From the NCBI RefSeq assembly GCF_023715365.1, contig NZ_JAMBNZ010000003.1:248001-312000 (forward strand): a DNA stretch of 64,000 bases, read 5' to 3'. Positions within the stretch are counted from its first letter, which is position 1. Each line of letters starts with the position of its first letter. The notes under the pieces were generated by a model that was not told where the DNA came from, made no database searches, and was given only the letters and a program-made list of their open reading frames with translations. Below are positions 34,297-43,097 of the stretch, piece after piece. This stretch comes from Georgenia satyanarayanai (lineage in GTDB: Bacteria; Actinomycetota; Actinomycetes; Actinomycetales; Actinomycetaceae). The translations under genes and the position numbers were made by a program.

Positions 34297-35478
34297 GTGA
34301 GTACCGACGACGACCTGGGCGCCGCACTGCGCTTCCTCACCTCCCTGCTGGACGGTGCGCACCGGGCGACGCCGGACGAGCTCATCGGCGCCGTCTCCCG
34401 GGCAGGACTCACGATGGGCTGGGAGGTCGACATCCACCTCGTCACCTTCGACCAGCTCCGGCTCGTCCCCCTCACACCCGAGCGGGAGGAGCTGGGCCTG
34501 GACACCCCCGCCGGTGAGGCGTTCCGCACCATGCGCGCGGTCCACGACGGCGACACCTCCTGGGTGCCGCTCGTGGACGGTGTCGAGCGGCTGGGCGCGC
34601 TGCGTGCCGTCGCCCTGACGCCCGACCGTCGCCCGTCCGAGCACCCCGAGACGCTGCGCTGGGCGTCGATACTCATCGGTCACCTCGTCGCCGTCGTCAC
34701 GCCCTACGGGGACGTCATCACCCGGGTCCGCGGCGGCGCGAACCGCACCGTGGAGGCCGAGCTGCTGTGGAACCTCCTGCCGCCGCTCACCTACGCGACC
34801 AACGACGTCGTCATCGCCGGGCTCCTGGAGCCGAGCGAGAAGGTAGCCGGGGACGCCTTCGACTACGCCGTCGAGGACGGCTGCGCCGACATCGCGCTCT
34901 TCGACGGGACGGGCCACGACCTCAGCTCCGGCCTGCTCACCTCGGTGGCGCTGGCCACCTACCGCAACCAGCGGCGTCGCGGCGCAGACCTCATCGACTG
35001 CGCCCGGGAGATCGACCGCGTCCTGCTCGAGCACACCGACGCCGCCGGGTACGCCACCGGGGTGCTGGCCCGGCTCGACATCGTCACCGGCGTCCTCGAC
35101 TACCTCAACGCCGGGCACCCTCACCCTCTCCTCGTGCGCGACGGGACGGTGCACGAGGCGCTCGACCACTCCGGGCGTCCCCTCTTCGGCCTCGGCGGCC
35201 GGGAGGCGACGGCCGGCCGGCTCCAGCTCGAGCCCGGCGACCGGGTGCTTCTGTACACCGACGGCATCACCGAGGCACGCGACTCCGACGGCACGTTCTT
35301 CGGGGTGCCACGTCTCGTGGCACTGCTCGAGGAGCACGGGGGCACGCCCGCGCCCGAGACGCTGCGCCTCGTCGTGCGCGACGTCCTCGCCCACCAGCGC
35401 GGCGTTCTCCAGGACGACGCGACCCTGCTCCTGCTCGAGTGGTCCCCCGGCGGCGGTCTGGACCTCCTGCCCGTCTAG
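34297..35478 (+). CDS. PP2C-type serine phosphatase (SpoIIE/RsbU-like)
   Basis: 393-residue protein. The N-terminal ~150 residues look like a GAF-type sensor (GWEVDIHLVTFDQLRLVPLT, then DTSWVPLVDGVERLG). The C terminus is a SpoIIE phosphatase domain: PLTYATNDVVIAGLLEPSEK, VAGDAFDYAV with the metal Asp, DIALFDGTGHDLSSGLLTS, LDYLNAGHPHPLLVRDG and LLYTDGITEARD. Such proteins release anti-sigma-factor antagonists from Ser phosphorylation in stress signalling. No anti-sigma partner is adjacent. Confidence 0.9.
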   Translation: MSTDDDLGAALRFLTSLLDGAHRATPDELIGAVSRAGLTMGWEVDIHLVTFDQLRLVPLTPEREELGLDTPAGEAFRTMRAVHDGDTSWVPLVDGVERLGALRAVALTPDRRPSEHPETLRWASILIGHLVAVVTPYGDVITRVRGGANRTVEAELLWNLLPPLTYATNDVVIAGLLEPSEKVAGDAFDYAVEDGCADIALFDGTGHDLSSGLLTSVALATYRNQRRRGADLIDCAREIDRVLLEHTDAAGYATGVLARLDIVTGVLDYLNAGHPHPLLVRDGTVHEALDHSGRPLFGLGGREATAGRLQLEPGDRVLLYTDGITEARDSDGTFFGVPRLVALLEEHGGTPAPETLRLVVRDVLAHQRGVLQDDATLLLLEWSPGGGLDLLPV

Positions 35479-35490
35479 GACGTGCGCCCT

Positions 35491-35506
35491 GGACGGGCGG
35501 CCGTCC
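35491..35506. terminator. Weak hairpin between convergent genes
   Basis: GGACGG and CCGTCC form a 6-bp stem with loop GCGG, lying between the stops of the phosphatase gene and bkdC. Position fits a bidirectional terminator, but the stem is short and there is no U-run. Confidence 0.35.
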
Positions 35507-35538
35507 CGACCACGACGACGGTGCGATGGGGACCTGGG

Positions 35539-36945
35539 TCAGCTCCAGACGAGGCCCATGTCGGGGTTCTCCAGGAGGCGGGCCACGTCCGCCAGCACTC
35601 GCGCACCGAGCTCGCCGTCGACGAGCCGGTGGTCGAAGGACAGCGCGAGCTGGGTGACCCAGCGCGGCTTCACCTTGCCCTTGTGGACCCACGGCTGCTT
35701 GCGGATCGCCCCGAAGGCCAGGATCGCCGACTCCCCCGGGTTGAGGATCGGGGTGCCGGTGTCGATCCCGAAGACGCCGACGTTCGTGATCGTCACGGTG
35801 CCGTCGGTCATGTCCTGCGGGGTCGTGCGCCCGGCCCGCGCGGTGGCGGTGAGCCCCGCGATCGCCGTCGCCAGCTCGTGCAGGTCCAGGCGGTGGGCGT
35901 CCTTGATGTTGGGCACCACGAGGCCACGGGGCGTGGCCGCGGCGATGCCGAGGTTGATGTAGTGCTTGTAGACGATCTCCTGGCTCTCGTCGTCCCACGA
36001 GGCGTTGATCTCCGGGTGGCGGCGCACCGCGAGGAGCAGCGCCTTGGCGGCGAGGAGGAGCGGGGTGACTCGGACGTCAGCGAAGGCGCGGTCCTCCTTG
36101 AGCCTCGCGACGAGCGTCATCGAGCGGCTGACGTCGACCGTGTGGAACACCGTGACGTGCGGGGCGGTGAAGGCCGAGCTCACCATCGCCTCGGCGGTGC
36201 GGCGGCGCACCGAGCGCACCGGCACGCGGGTCTGGCGCCCGTTGGCGGACACGACGCCGTCGGCGAGCCACGGCTTGTCGTCGTCCGGGTAGGTCGCCAG
36301 CTCCTGCGCCTCCGAGCGCTTGGTGTGGGCGAGGACGTCCTCGCGGGTGACGATCCCGCCGGGGCCCGTCGCCGCGACGGCGGTGAGGTCGACGCCGAGG
36401 TCCTTGGCGAGCTTGCGCACCGGCGGCTTGGCCAGCACCGCGGGCGAGACGGCCGCGCGGCTCGCCGCGGGCGTGCCCTGGCCGCGGTCGGGACGCGCGG
36501 CGGGCGCGGTCGCGGCGGGCGGGGCCTGCGGGGCGGGGACGCCCGGGGCGGCCGCGGGGTCCTGGGCCGCCGGCTCTGCGGCGGGGGCGGAGCGGCGGCG
36601 ACGGCGGGTGGTGGAGCCCTCCTTCGTCCCCGAGCCCACGAGCACGTCACCGCTCGCCGACGACGCGGCGGGAGCGCCGTCGTCGGCGGCCGCACCGCCG
36701 GGGTCGACGTCGATGACGACGATCGGCGTGCCCACCGGCACGGTCTCGCCCTCGCGGACGAGGAGCTCGGTGACGACGCCCGCCCACGGGACCGGCAGCT
36801 CGACGAGGGACTTGGCCGTCTCGATCTCGACGATCACGTGGTTGACGTCGACGGTGTCGCCGACGGCGACCCGCCACTCGGCGACGTCGGCCTCGGTGAG
36901 GCCCTCACCGACGTCGGGCAGCTTGAACTGCTGGTACTTCGGCAC
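35539..36945 (-). CDS. bkdC: Branched-chain alpha-ketoacid dehydrogenase E2 (dihydrolipoamide acyltransferase)
   Basis: Core acyltransferase of the ketoacid dehydrogenase complex, 468 residues. Order of domains: lipoyl domain with Lys45 in VEIETAKSLVEL; an Ala/Pro-rich linker (residues ~85-165); the E1/E3-binding domain (SPAVLAKPPVRKLAKDLGVD, TGPGGIVTREDVL); and the catalytic domain ending in LALSFDHRLVDGELGARVLA with the active-site His. Start GTG preceded by AGGAGG. It follows bkdB by eight bases. Confidence 0.92.
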   Translation of the reverse strand: MPKYQQFKLPDVGEGLTEADVAEWRVAVGDTVDVNHVIVEIETAKSLVELPVPWAGVVTELLVREGETVPVGTPIVVIDVDPGGAAADDGAPAASSASGDVLVGSGTKEGSTTRRRRRSAPAAEPAAQDPAAAPGVPAPQAPPAATAPAARPDRGQGTPAASRAAVSPAVLAKPPVRKLAKDLGVDLTAVAATGPGGIVTREDVLAHTKRSEAQELATYPDDDKPWLADGVVSANGRQTRVPVRSVRRRTAEAMVSSAFTAPHVTVFHTVDVSRSMTLVARLKEDRAFADVRVTPLLLAAKALLLAVRRHPEINASWDDESQEIVYKHYINLGIAAATPRGLVVPNIKDAHRLDLHELATAIAGLTATARAGRTTPQDMTDGTVTITNVGVFGIDTGTPILNPGESAILAFGAIRKQPWVHKGKVKPRWVTQLALSFDHRLVDGELGARVLADVARLLENPDMGLVWS

Positions 36946-36953
36946 CGGTCCTC

Positions 36954-37970
36954 CTAGTACGCCAGGGCGCGGTCGACGGCGTCGAGCACCCGGTCGAGCC
37001 CGGGGAGGAACTCCTCCTCGTGCGCCGACGCCGGGTAGGGCGTGTGGAAGCCGCCGACGCGGAGCACCGGTGCCTGGAGGCTGTAGAAGCACTCCTCGGT
37101 GACGCGGGCGGCCAGCTCGGCGCCGGGGCCGAGGAAGGTCGTGGCCTCGTGGGCGACGACGAGGCGGCCGGTGCGGCGCACCGACTCGGCGACGGTGGGG
37201 ACGTCGAGCGGGGACAGCGAGCGCAGGTCGAGGACCTCGAGCTGCTGCCCGTCGGTCGCCGCCACGTCCGCGGCCCGGAGCAGGGTCTTGACGGTGGGGC
37301 CGTAGCCGACGAGCGTCGCGTCCCGGCCCGCGCGCACCACCCGGGCGCCGTGCAGGCCGGTCGTGATGCCGGCGGCGCTGAGGTCGACGGGTGCCTCGAC
37401 GTCGACGTCCTCCCGGTCCCAGTACCGGGCCTTGGGCTCGAAGAAGAGGACGGGGTCCGGCGAGGCGATGGCCTGCTGGATCATCGTGAAGGCATCGGCG
37501 GCCGTGGCGGGCGCGACGACCCGCAGCCCGGGGGTGTGCGCGAAGAGCGCCTCGGGGGACTCGCTGTGGTGCTCGATGGAGCCGATCCCGCCGCCGAAGG
37601 GCACCCGGATGACGACCGGCACCTCGACCCGGCCGCTCGACCGGTAGCGGAGCTTGGCCAGCTGCGTGGTGATCTGGTCGAAGCCGGGGAAGATGAAGCC
37701 GTCGAACTGGATCTCGCAGACGGGCCGGTAGCCGGCCATCGCCAGGCCGATCGCCGTGCCGACGATGCCGGACTCGGCGAGCGGCGTGTCGACGACGCGC
37801 TGGGAGCCGAACTCCGCCTGCAATCCGTCGGTCACGCGGAACACCCCGCCCAGGGCGCCGATGTCCTCGCCCATGAGCATGACCGTCGAGTCACGCCGCA
37901 TGGCCGCGCGCAGCCCCGCGTTGACGGCCTTGGCGAGCGGGAGCGGGGTGGCGGTCGTCGTCGCCGTCAT
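36954..37970 (-). CDS. bkdB: Branched-chain alpha-ketoacid dehydrogenase E1 beta
   Basis: Beta subunit of the thiamine-diphosphate-dependent E1 enzyme, 338 residues. Family motifs: VMLMGEDIGALGGVFRVTDG, VVDTPLAESGIVGTAIGLAM, CEIQFDGFIFPGFDQITTQL and HHSESPEALFAHTPGLRVVA. Together with the alpha subunit it decarboxylates 2-oxo acids from Leu, Ile and Val, feeding branched fatty-acid primers. Overlaps bkdA by four bases. Confidence 0.93.
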   Translation of the reverse strand: MTATTTATPLPLAKAVNAGLRAAMRRDSTVMLMGEDIGALGGVFRVTDGLQAEFGSQRVVDTPLAESGIVGTAIGLAMAGYRPVCEIQFDGFIFPGFDQITTQLAKLRYRSSGRVEVPVVIRVPFGGGIGSIEHHSESPEALFAHTPGLRVVAPATAADAFTMIQQAIASPDPVLFFEPKARYWDREDVDVEAPVDLSAAGITTGLHGARVVRAGRDATLVGYGPTVKTLLRAADVAATDGQQLEVLDLRSLSPLDVPTVAESVRRTGRLVVAHEATTFLGPGAELAARVTEECFYSLQAPVLRVGGFHTPYPASAHEEEFLPGLDRVLDAVDRALAY

Positions 37971-39130
37971 CGGTCGGCCTCCGCGAAGGACTGCTGGTAG
38001 TCGGTGAACCAGGCGCGATCGGCCTCGACCTGCGGATGGGGGGCGCCGTAGACGTGGTCGAACATCGTCTCCGGGCCGGAGGGAGTGAGCGCGCGGCAGT
38101 ACTCGCGGGTCGACTCTCCGAGCTCGTCGGCCGCGACCGCGACCTCGGTGAGGAAGTCCTCGTCCGCGTGGCCCTGCTCGGTGAGGTAGGTGCGCAGGCG
38201 GGCGATCGGGTCGCGCTCGCGCCAGTAGTCCTCCTCCGCGCTCGTGCGGTAGCGCGTGGGGTCGTCGGCGGTCGTGTGCGCGCCCATCCGGTAGGTGTAG
38301 GCCTCGATGAGGGTGGGCCCGCCGCCGCTGCGCGCGCGCTCGAGGGCCTCGGCGGTGACGGCGTAGCTGGCGAGGACGTCGTTGCCGTCGACACGCACGG
38401 AGGGGATGCCGACGCCGGTGCCGCGGCGGGCGAGCGGGACGGTGGTCTGGCCGCTCGCGGGCACGGAGATCGCCCACTGGTTGTTCTGGCAGACGAAGAC
38501 GACCGGTGCCTTCGTCACGGCCGCGAAGACCATGGCCTCGTGGACATCACCCTGGGAGGTGGCGCCGTCGCCGAAGTAGACGACGACGGCGCGGTCCCGC
38601 TCGGGATCCCCGGTGCCGACGTCGCCGTCGCGCTGGGCACCCATGGCGTAGCCGGTCGCGTGGAGCGTGTGGGAGCCGATGACGAAGGTGTAGAGGTGGA
38701 AGTTGTGGGTGGCCGGGTCCCAGCCACCGTGCTCGACGCCGCGGAAGACCCGCAGCAGCTCGCGCATGTCCATGCCGCGCGCGTGGGCGACGGCGTGCTC
38801 CCGGTAGGAGGGAAAGGCGAAGTCCTGCGAGCGCATGGCTCGGCCGGAGCCCACCTGCGCAGCCTCCTGGCCCAGGCTGGGGGGCCACAGGCTGAGCTCA
38901 CCCTGACGCTGGAGCGCGGTGGCCTCCGCGTCGAAGCGGCGGGCCAGCACCATGTCGCGGTAGAGCCCCCGCAGCTCGGCGGGGCCCAGCCCGGCGACCC
39001 ACCGGTCGTAACGGCTGTGGTCGAGGCGACGACCCTCCGGGTCGAGAAGCTGGACGAGCGTGTCGGGATCTGCCGGGCTGCTCGCCTCAGGCCGCGGTGT
39101 CAGTGTGTCCATGGTGGTGACCACCTCCAT
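37967..39130 (-). CDS. bkdA: Branched-chain alpha-ketoacid dehydrogenase E1 alpha
   Basis: Alpha subunit of E1, ~387 residues, first gene of the bkd operon. The thiamine-diphosphate motif is VYFGDGATSQGDVHEAMVFA followed by VCQNNQWAISVPA; the phosphorylation-loop region is TYRMGAHTTADDPTRYR. I use the ATG preceded by GAGGAGG at eight bases; a second ATG six codons on is also plausible. A 30-bp imperfect palindrome lies 45 bases upstream. Confidence 0.93.
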   Translation of the reverse strand: MEVVTTMDTLTPRPEASSPADPDTLVQLLDPEGRRLDHSRYDRWVAGLGPAELRGLYRDMVLARRFDAEATALQRQGELSLWPPSLGQEAAQVGSGRAMRSQDFAFPSYREHAVAHARGMDMRELLRVFRGVEHGGWDPATHNFHLYTFVIGSHTLHATGYAMGAQRDGDVGTGDPERDRAVVVYFGDGATSQGDVHEAMVFAAVTKAPVVFVCQNNQWAISVPASGQTTVPLARRGTGVGIPSVRVDGNDVLASYAVTAEALERARSGGGPTLIEAYTYRMGAHTTADDPTRYRTSAEEDYWRERDPIARLRTYLTEQGHADEDFLTEVAVAADELGESTREYCRALTPSGPETMFDHVYGAPHPQVEADRAWFTDYQQSFAEADR

Positions 39131-39175
39131 CGGTCCTGCCTCCTCTGCGCCGGGGGTCGGCCCCGAACCTACGCC

Positions 39176-39205
39176 AGCGTAGGCTACGGAACCGTAACTT
39201 ACGCT
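39176..39205 (-). promoter_or_regulatory. Palindromic operator upstream of bkdA
   Basis: A 30-base imperfect palindrome pairs 24 positions: outer arms AGCGTA/TACGCT and inner arms TACGG/CCGTA around a two-base centre. This form resembles TetR-family operators of fatty-acid and branched-chain catabolism. No TetR gene is in the window. It probably overlaps the bkd promoter. Confidence 0.65.
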
Positions 39206-39432
39206 TGTAGGGGGTCTACAGAACCCCGGCTCGGCGGTTGTGCGCGGCCCGCGAGGCCGCTGCCGAGGACGATAACGGTTGAGCACCGGACGTCCGGCAG
39301 CTGCCGGACGTCGCAGCGACTGAGGACCGACGGCGGTCGTTCAGCCTGGGCGCGCTCATTGGTCTCATCGCCTGGCGTGACCGCCGCAGACGGCACCACC
39401 AGGGGATCGCCCACCTGGACGTGCTTCGCCGG

Positions 39433-39864
39433 TCAGCCGTCGAAGCGAACGAATGCTCGCAGGGAGCCAGCGCCGTGGTCTCGGGTTTCCTCGTACCCCA
39501 GGGACTCGTAGAAGGCGCGTTGCCCGGGCTCGTCATCGGTCAGCAGGACCTTCTGGCGAACCGAGCCGTACGGTTCTAAGGCGGCGAGGACAAGGGCGCG
39601 ACCCACACCGGCCCGCTGGGCGTCAGGGTGAACGAGTACGTCTTGCAGGTAGCAAATGGTGGCTCCGTCAGAGATCACTCGCGCCAGCCCGATGAGGCGC
39701 CCATCGCGCCGAGCCGCCACGACGTGTGACGAGCCGGCCAGAGCTGCCTCGAGTGTCACGACATCGTCGGCGTACGTCGTCCAGCCAACCTCGCGGTAGA
39801 GCGCTTCGACCTCGTCCATGCTGAGCGCCGGCGATGCTTCCACGGTGTTCCCTGCGGTGTGCAT
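39433..39864 (-). CDS. GNAT family N-acetyltransferase
   Basis: ~143-residue acetyltransferase. The acetyl-CoA loop is VLVHPDAQRAGVGRALVLAA (Q-x-x-G-x-G/A), preceded by beta-strand GLARVISDGATICYLQD and followed by LLTDDEPGQRAFYESLGYEE, typical of the small cytoplasmic GNATs. Substrate unknown. GC content is slightly lower than the flanking core genes, in line with an accessory region starting here. The ATG has no clear Shine-Dalgarno. Confidence 0.82.
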   Translation of the reverse strand: MHTAGNTVEASPALSMDEVEALYREVGWTTYADDVVTLEAALAGSSHVVAARRDGRLIGLARVISDGATICYLQDVLVHPDAQRAGVGRALVLAALEPYGSVRQKVLLTDDEPGQRAFYESLGYEETRDHGAGSLRAFVRFDG

Positions 39865-39985
39865 GTCGACCACAGTAGAGGGCGTGAGCCGTCCACCGAT
39901 GCCCGACGTCGAACCGCGCCACAAAGGGGATCCACGACCGCACACTGCTGTAGTCATCGGTGAGTGGTTGTATTACGATGTGTGC

Positions 39986-40287
39986 GTGGACAGGTTCGAC
40001 GTCGATCGGCTCGATGACGACTGGCCGCTCGAGATCGATCGGCAGGCCAGTCACCTCTTCAAGCATCCCCACCTGGGGTTGGATGACGTCAACGATGTCT
40101 GGACCAGCGAGCCCTTGTTCTATCCAGCCAAGCCACCTGCCCACTGGCTCATGGTCGCCGAGGTCTTCGGGCAAGTTCTGACTGTGCCGCTTGCGCCATC
40201 GCACACCGGTGACCCCAGCAATGCCGTCCCATCGGTTGCTACATCGCGGCCGACCACCTCGCCCGCCGGTACCGGGAGGACCGATGA
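39986..40287 (+). pseudogene. Frameshifted BrnT-like toxin
   Basis: Reading from a GTG, the frame encodes RFDVDRLDDDWPLEIDRQAS, then HLFKHPHLGLDDVNDVWTSE and LMVAEVFGQVLTVPLAP, resembling BrnT-like RNase toxins (~95 residues). Near 40213-40220 (AGCAATGCC) the frame is lost; in the next frame the expected end appears, CRPIGCYIAADHLARRYRED and a stop overlapping the next gene's ATG. One missing base explains it. Either the toxin was inactivated or the read has an indel. Its partner antitoxin is intact. Confidence 0.65.
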
Positions 40288-40520
40288 CGAACAGGAACAT
40301 GACCCCCGAGCAGGAGAACGCCTTTTACGCCGACCCGGACAATCAGGCGCCTCAAGGGCCACCGGTTCGCCGTCGGGCCAAGCTGAGCCAGCCTGTGCCG
40401 GTGAGGTTTCCAGAGGACCTTCTGAACGAAGTCCGAAGTCGTGCCGCCGCAGATGACCGCTCGGTCTCCAACTGGATCCGACGGGCGGTCGAGCACGAAC
40501 TCGCTCGCGGCGCCAACTGA
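40284..40520 (+). CDS. Ribbon-helix-helix antitoxin (CopG/BrnA-like)
   Basis: 78 residues. The C-terminal 45 form an RHH DNA-binding fold: strand PVPVRFPEDLLNEVRSRAAA, then DDRSVSNWIRRAVEHELARG. The N terminus is charged and would bind a toxin. The ATG overlaps the stop of the broken toxin gene and follows GGGAGGA. Such antitoxins autorepress their operon. Confidence 0.75.
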   Translation: MTNRNMTPEQENAFYADPDNQAPQGPPVRRRAKLSQPVPVRFPEDLLNEVRSRAAADDRSVSNWIRRAVEHELARGAN

Positions 40521-40550
40521 TCCCCGCTGTGGGATCGACGCACGGCGAGC

Positions 40551-40630
40551 CCCGGTGGACGATCCTTCACCGGGCCGGCAGCAGACCGGAGGAACAGGCG
40601 TCGCGTTGGGGTACACCCTGCGCGACAGAT
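40551..40630 (+). repeat. Copy 1 of ~85-bp island repeat
   Basis: Begins with a hairpin (CCCGGTG ... CACCGGG), then GGCAGCAGACCGGAGGA and TTGGGGTACACCCTGCGC, ending in ACAGAT. The same order and orientation recur at 47338-47424 with a few substitutions and a ~6-base size difference. Copy 1 lies just after the antitoxin stop. Confidence 0.8.
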
Positions 40631-40802
40631 GTGTTGAGCGGCAATTTCGTGATCGCTGAAAGCCGTACCTGCAAGGATAACCGGCGGACACGCCGTGAAG
40701 CAGCCCCGCTTAACGCACGCTGAGGTCTTGTGGTGCACGCCGCCTTGCGCTTGCCCGCGGTGTCGGCGCGACGCCCGACCAAGGCGCTGCCAGACTGGCG
40801 CG

Positions 40803-41279
40803 ATGGTGGACGACGGCGACATTCCTCCGGGCGGCCAGCCGCCCCTGCCGTCGTCGCAGACGTGGTACCCGCCCCGTCAGATGCGCTGGTTGCCCGCCGC
40901 CGCCGTCGTCATCGCCGTACTGGCCGCTGCCATGGCCGTGTGGCACCTCGTCAGCAGCGAGAAGGACACCGGTGAACGAGTCGTCAACGTCGTCGTCTAC
41001 GTCCTCATGGCCGTGACTTTCGCGGGCATGGCCTGGTCCCACCGTGAGTCCTCGGCCACTGCAGACAGCGAGGGGCTAAGCACGCGCATCGGGCGGGTCA
41101 GCGAGACTTACCCGTGGCAGGACATCGTCGAGATCCGCCCGAGCATCGCACGCGGAACGCGACACACCATGCTTGTGCTCGTCCTCGCTGATGATCATCG
41201 CACGATCGACCTTCCGGTGACCGAGGAGCACCTCGGCGAGCTGCGAGGCTGGCATGCGGCCGAGCTCGGGCGCGGTTGA
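40803..41279 (+). CDS. Small two-helix membrane protein with PH-like C-terminal domain
   Basis: ~158 residues from the ATG at 40803. Two membrane helices (WLPAAAVVIAVLAAAMAVWH; VVNVVVYVLMAVTFAGMAWS) are followed by a beta-rich cytoplasmic domain: STRIGRVSETYPWQDIVEIR, LVLVLADDHRTIDLPVT, which resembles bacterial PH domains that start with a W-x-x-I pattern. Function unknown. An in-frame upstream start would add 36 Cys/Arg-rich residues and is less likely. Confidence 0.6.
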   Translation: MVDDGDIPPGGQPPLPSSQTWYPPRQMRWLPAAAVVIAVLAAAMAVWHLVSSEKDTGERVVNVVVYVLMAVTFAGMAWSHRESSATADSEGLSTRIGRVSETYPWQDIVEIRPSIARGTRHTMLVLVLADDHRTIDLPVTEEHLGELRGWHAAELGRG

Positions 41280-41631
41280 GCCATTGGCGAGAGGCTGGGC
41301 GGTGGCGATGTGACGGCCGAGTCCGACTGTCGCTCTGGGGTGCACCCCACGCAACGGTCCGCGGACGGGTAGACCGCTGTTGCACCAAGTCCACTCTCAA
41401 GCACCGCAACACGCACCGGACGGTCCGTCCGACGTTGTTGCACGATGCTTAGACCCATTGCCGCGGATGTGGCAAGGCGAACCCGGCGCGGTGCCCGTGC
41501 GCAGGTCTCAGCAGCCGCGCTGACGACATCCCGCGGGGGATCCCCACCCGGCGACGCCGCCCCCCCGGCAGTGTCGTTCTGCTCGTCCTGCGGCACGTTC
41601 CTCTTACGGGAAGTCTTCAACGCGTCTCGCG
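41280..41631 (+). other. Intergenic region at the left edge of the arsenic island
   Basis: About 350 bases without a convincing gene. It contains a 12-bp palindrome GGGGTGCACCCC (near 41337), faintly like the GGGGTACACCC core of the island repeat, and a small palindrome GGACGGTCCGTCC near 41420. I see no integrase, tRNA or clear transposon end. Confidence 0.4.
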
Positions 41632-42669
41632 TCAGAACGCGACGACCGCTCCTTGTGGGGTCTGGGAGGCGTCGGTGTCCGGCTCGGCGGCCTGGCCGAG
41701 GGCGGCGAGGTAGCGCTCGGCGTCCAGTGCGGCCGCGCACCCGGTGCCGGCGGCGGTGATGGCCTGGCGGTAGGTGTGGTCCACGGCGTCCCCGCACGCG
41801 AACACCCCCGGGAGGGTCGTGGCCGTGGATGGCGAGGTGACGACGATGTAGCCGTTCTCGTCGAGGTCGACCTGCCCGGCGAGCATGTTCGTGCGCGGCA
41901 TGTACCCGATGGCGACGAACACCCCGGTGGCGTCCAGCTGGCGCTCCTGGCCGGTGAGGGTGTCGCGCAGGGTGATGCCGGTGACCTTGTCGGTGCCGTG
42001 GATCGCGGTGACCTCGCTGTTCCAGGCGAAGTCGATCTTCGGGTTGGCCATGGCGCGGTCGGCCATGATCTTGGAGGCGCGCAGTTCCTCGCGGCGGTGG
42101 ACGACGGTGACCTTGGAGGCGAATTTGGTGAGGAAGGTGGCCTCCTCCATCGCGGAGTCACCGCCGCCGACGACGATGATGTGCTGCTCGCGGAAGAAGA
42201 ACCCGTCGCAGGTGGCGCAGTAGGACACTCCGCGGCCGGTCATCTCGCTCTCGCCGTCCAGGCCGAGCTCCTTGTAGGCCGAGCCGTTGGCCAGGATCAC
42301 CGCCCGGGCCCGGTAGATGTGACCCTCGGCGGTGGTCACGGTCTTGACATGGGCGGCGAGGTCGACGGAGGTGGCGTCGTCGTAGATGACGGTGGCGCCG
42401 AACTTCTCGGCCTGGGCCTGTATCTTGTCCATGAGCTCGGGGCCCATGACGCCCTCGGGGAACCCTGGGAAGTTCTCTACCTCGGTCGTGTTCATCAGCG
42501 CTCCACCGGCCGTGACGGCGCCGGCGATGATGACCGGGGCGAGGTTCGCGCGGGCGGCGTAGATCGCCGCGGTGTAGCCCGCCGGACCGGAACCGACGAT
42601 GACCACTTCGTGCACGCGACCGGAGTCGGTCTGCTTGGCGGCGGGGGTGAGGCTGCTCAGCTCGATCAT
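41632..42669 (-). CDS. trxB: Thioredoxin reductase (left arm)
   Basis: NADPH-dependent flavoenzyme, 345 residues, that reduces thioredoxin, the likely electron donor of the adjacent ArsC. FAD motif [20 protein letters not shown], redox pair Cys151/Cys154 in [19 protein letters not shown] motif [20 protein letters not shown] and the C-terminal [20 protein letters not shown] are intact. No trxA is in the island, so a chromosomal thioredoxin must be used. About nine in ten residues match the right-arm copy. Confidence 0.94.
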   Translation of the reverse strand: MIELSSLTPAAKQTDSGRVHEVVIVGSGPAGYTAAIYAARANLAPVIIAGAVTAGGALMNTTEVENFPGFPEGVMGPELMDKIQAQAEKFGATVIYDDATSVDLAAHVKTVTTAEGHIYRARAVILANGSAYKELGLDGESEMTGRGVSYCATCDGFFFREQHIIVVGGGDSAMEEATFLTKFASKVTVVHRREELRASKIMADRAMANPKIDFAWNSEVTAIHGTDKVTGITLRDTLTGQERQLDATGVFVAIGYMPRTNMLAGQVDLDENGYIVVTSPSTATTLPGVFACGDAVDHTYRQAITAAGTGCAAALDAERYLAALGQAAEPDTDASQTPQGAVVAF

Positions 42670-42675
42670 CGGGGG

Positions 42676-43086
42676 TCAGGCCTTCGCGGGGAGGAGCTCG
42701 GCCAGTAGGCCCTCGATGCGGCCGCGGATGTCGTCGCGGACCTGGCGGACGGTCTCGATGCCTTGGCCGGCGGGGTCGGTCAGCTCCCAGTCCTCGTAGC
42801 GCACACCGGGGAAGTAGGGACAGACGTCCCCGCAGCCCATGGTGATGACGACGTCGGAGGCTTCCACGGCGTCGGGGGTGAGGATCTTGGGCTTGTTGGC
42901 GGTGATGTCGATGCCGACTTCCTTCATCGCCTCGACGGCGACGGGGTTGATCTGGTCGGCTGGGGCGGACCCGGCGGAGCGGACCTCGACCTGCCCCTGG
43001 GACAGGGCGGTCATGAAGCCGGCGGCCATCTGGGAACGGCCGGCGTTGTGGACGCAGACGAACATGACGCTGGGACGCTGGGACAC
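42676..43086 (-). CDS. arsC: Arsenate reductase, LMW-phosphatase type (left arm)
   Basis: 136-residue cytoplasmic enzyme reducing arsenate to arsenite. The phosphate-binding loop is MFVCVHNAGRSQM with nucleophile Cys11. A second pair, Cys85 and Cys89 in ITMGCGDVCPYFPG, would carry the disulfide relay to thioredoxin; spacing is Cys-x3-Cys. The neighbouring trxB supports thioredoxin coupling over mycothiol. Start GTG. Only three residues differ from the right copy. Confidence 0.93.
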   Translation of the reverse strand: MSQRPSVMFVCVHNAGRSQMAAGFMTALSQGQVEVRSAGSAPADQINPVAVEAMKEVGIDITANKPKILTPDAVEASDVVITMGCGDVCPYFPGVRYEDWELTDPAGQGIETVRQVRDDIRGRIEGLLAELLPAKA

Positions 43087-43097
43087 GGGGGTCTCCT

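Noticed and set aside
31849-35394. Very long open frame (over 1100 codons) on the minus strand opposite the S9 peptidase and phosphatase genes
   Set aside because: It is an antisense shadow caused by the high GC at third positions; the composition is Gly/Arg/Val/Glu-rich without any motif, while the plus-strand genes show intact catalytic residues.
40551-40630. Repeat copy 1 as a tRNA-type attachment site
   Set aside because: No tRNA gene or integrase is adjacent; the only tRNA in the window is 28 kb away at 12.9 kb.
41330-41400. Possible third copy of the island repeat or a second resolvase relic
   Set aside because: Only GGGGTGCACCCC and a short CGGTCTAC stretch resemble the repeat or the resolvase tail; the match is too short and broken to support either.
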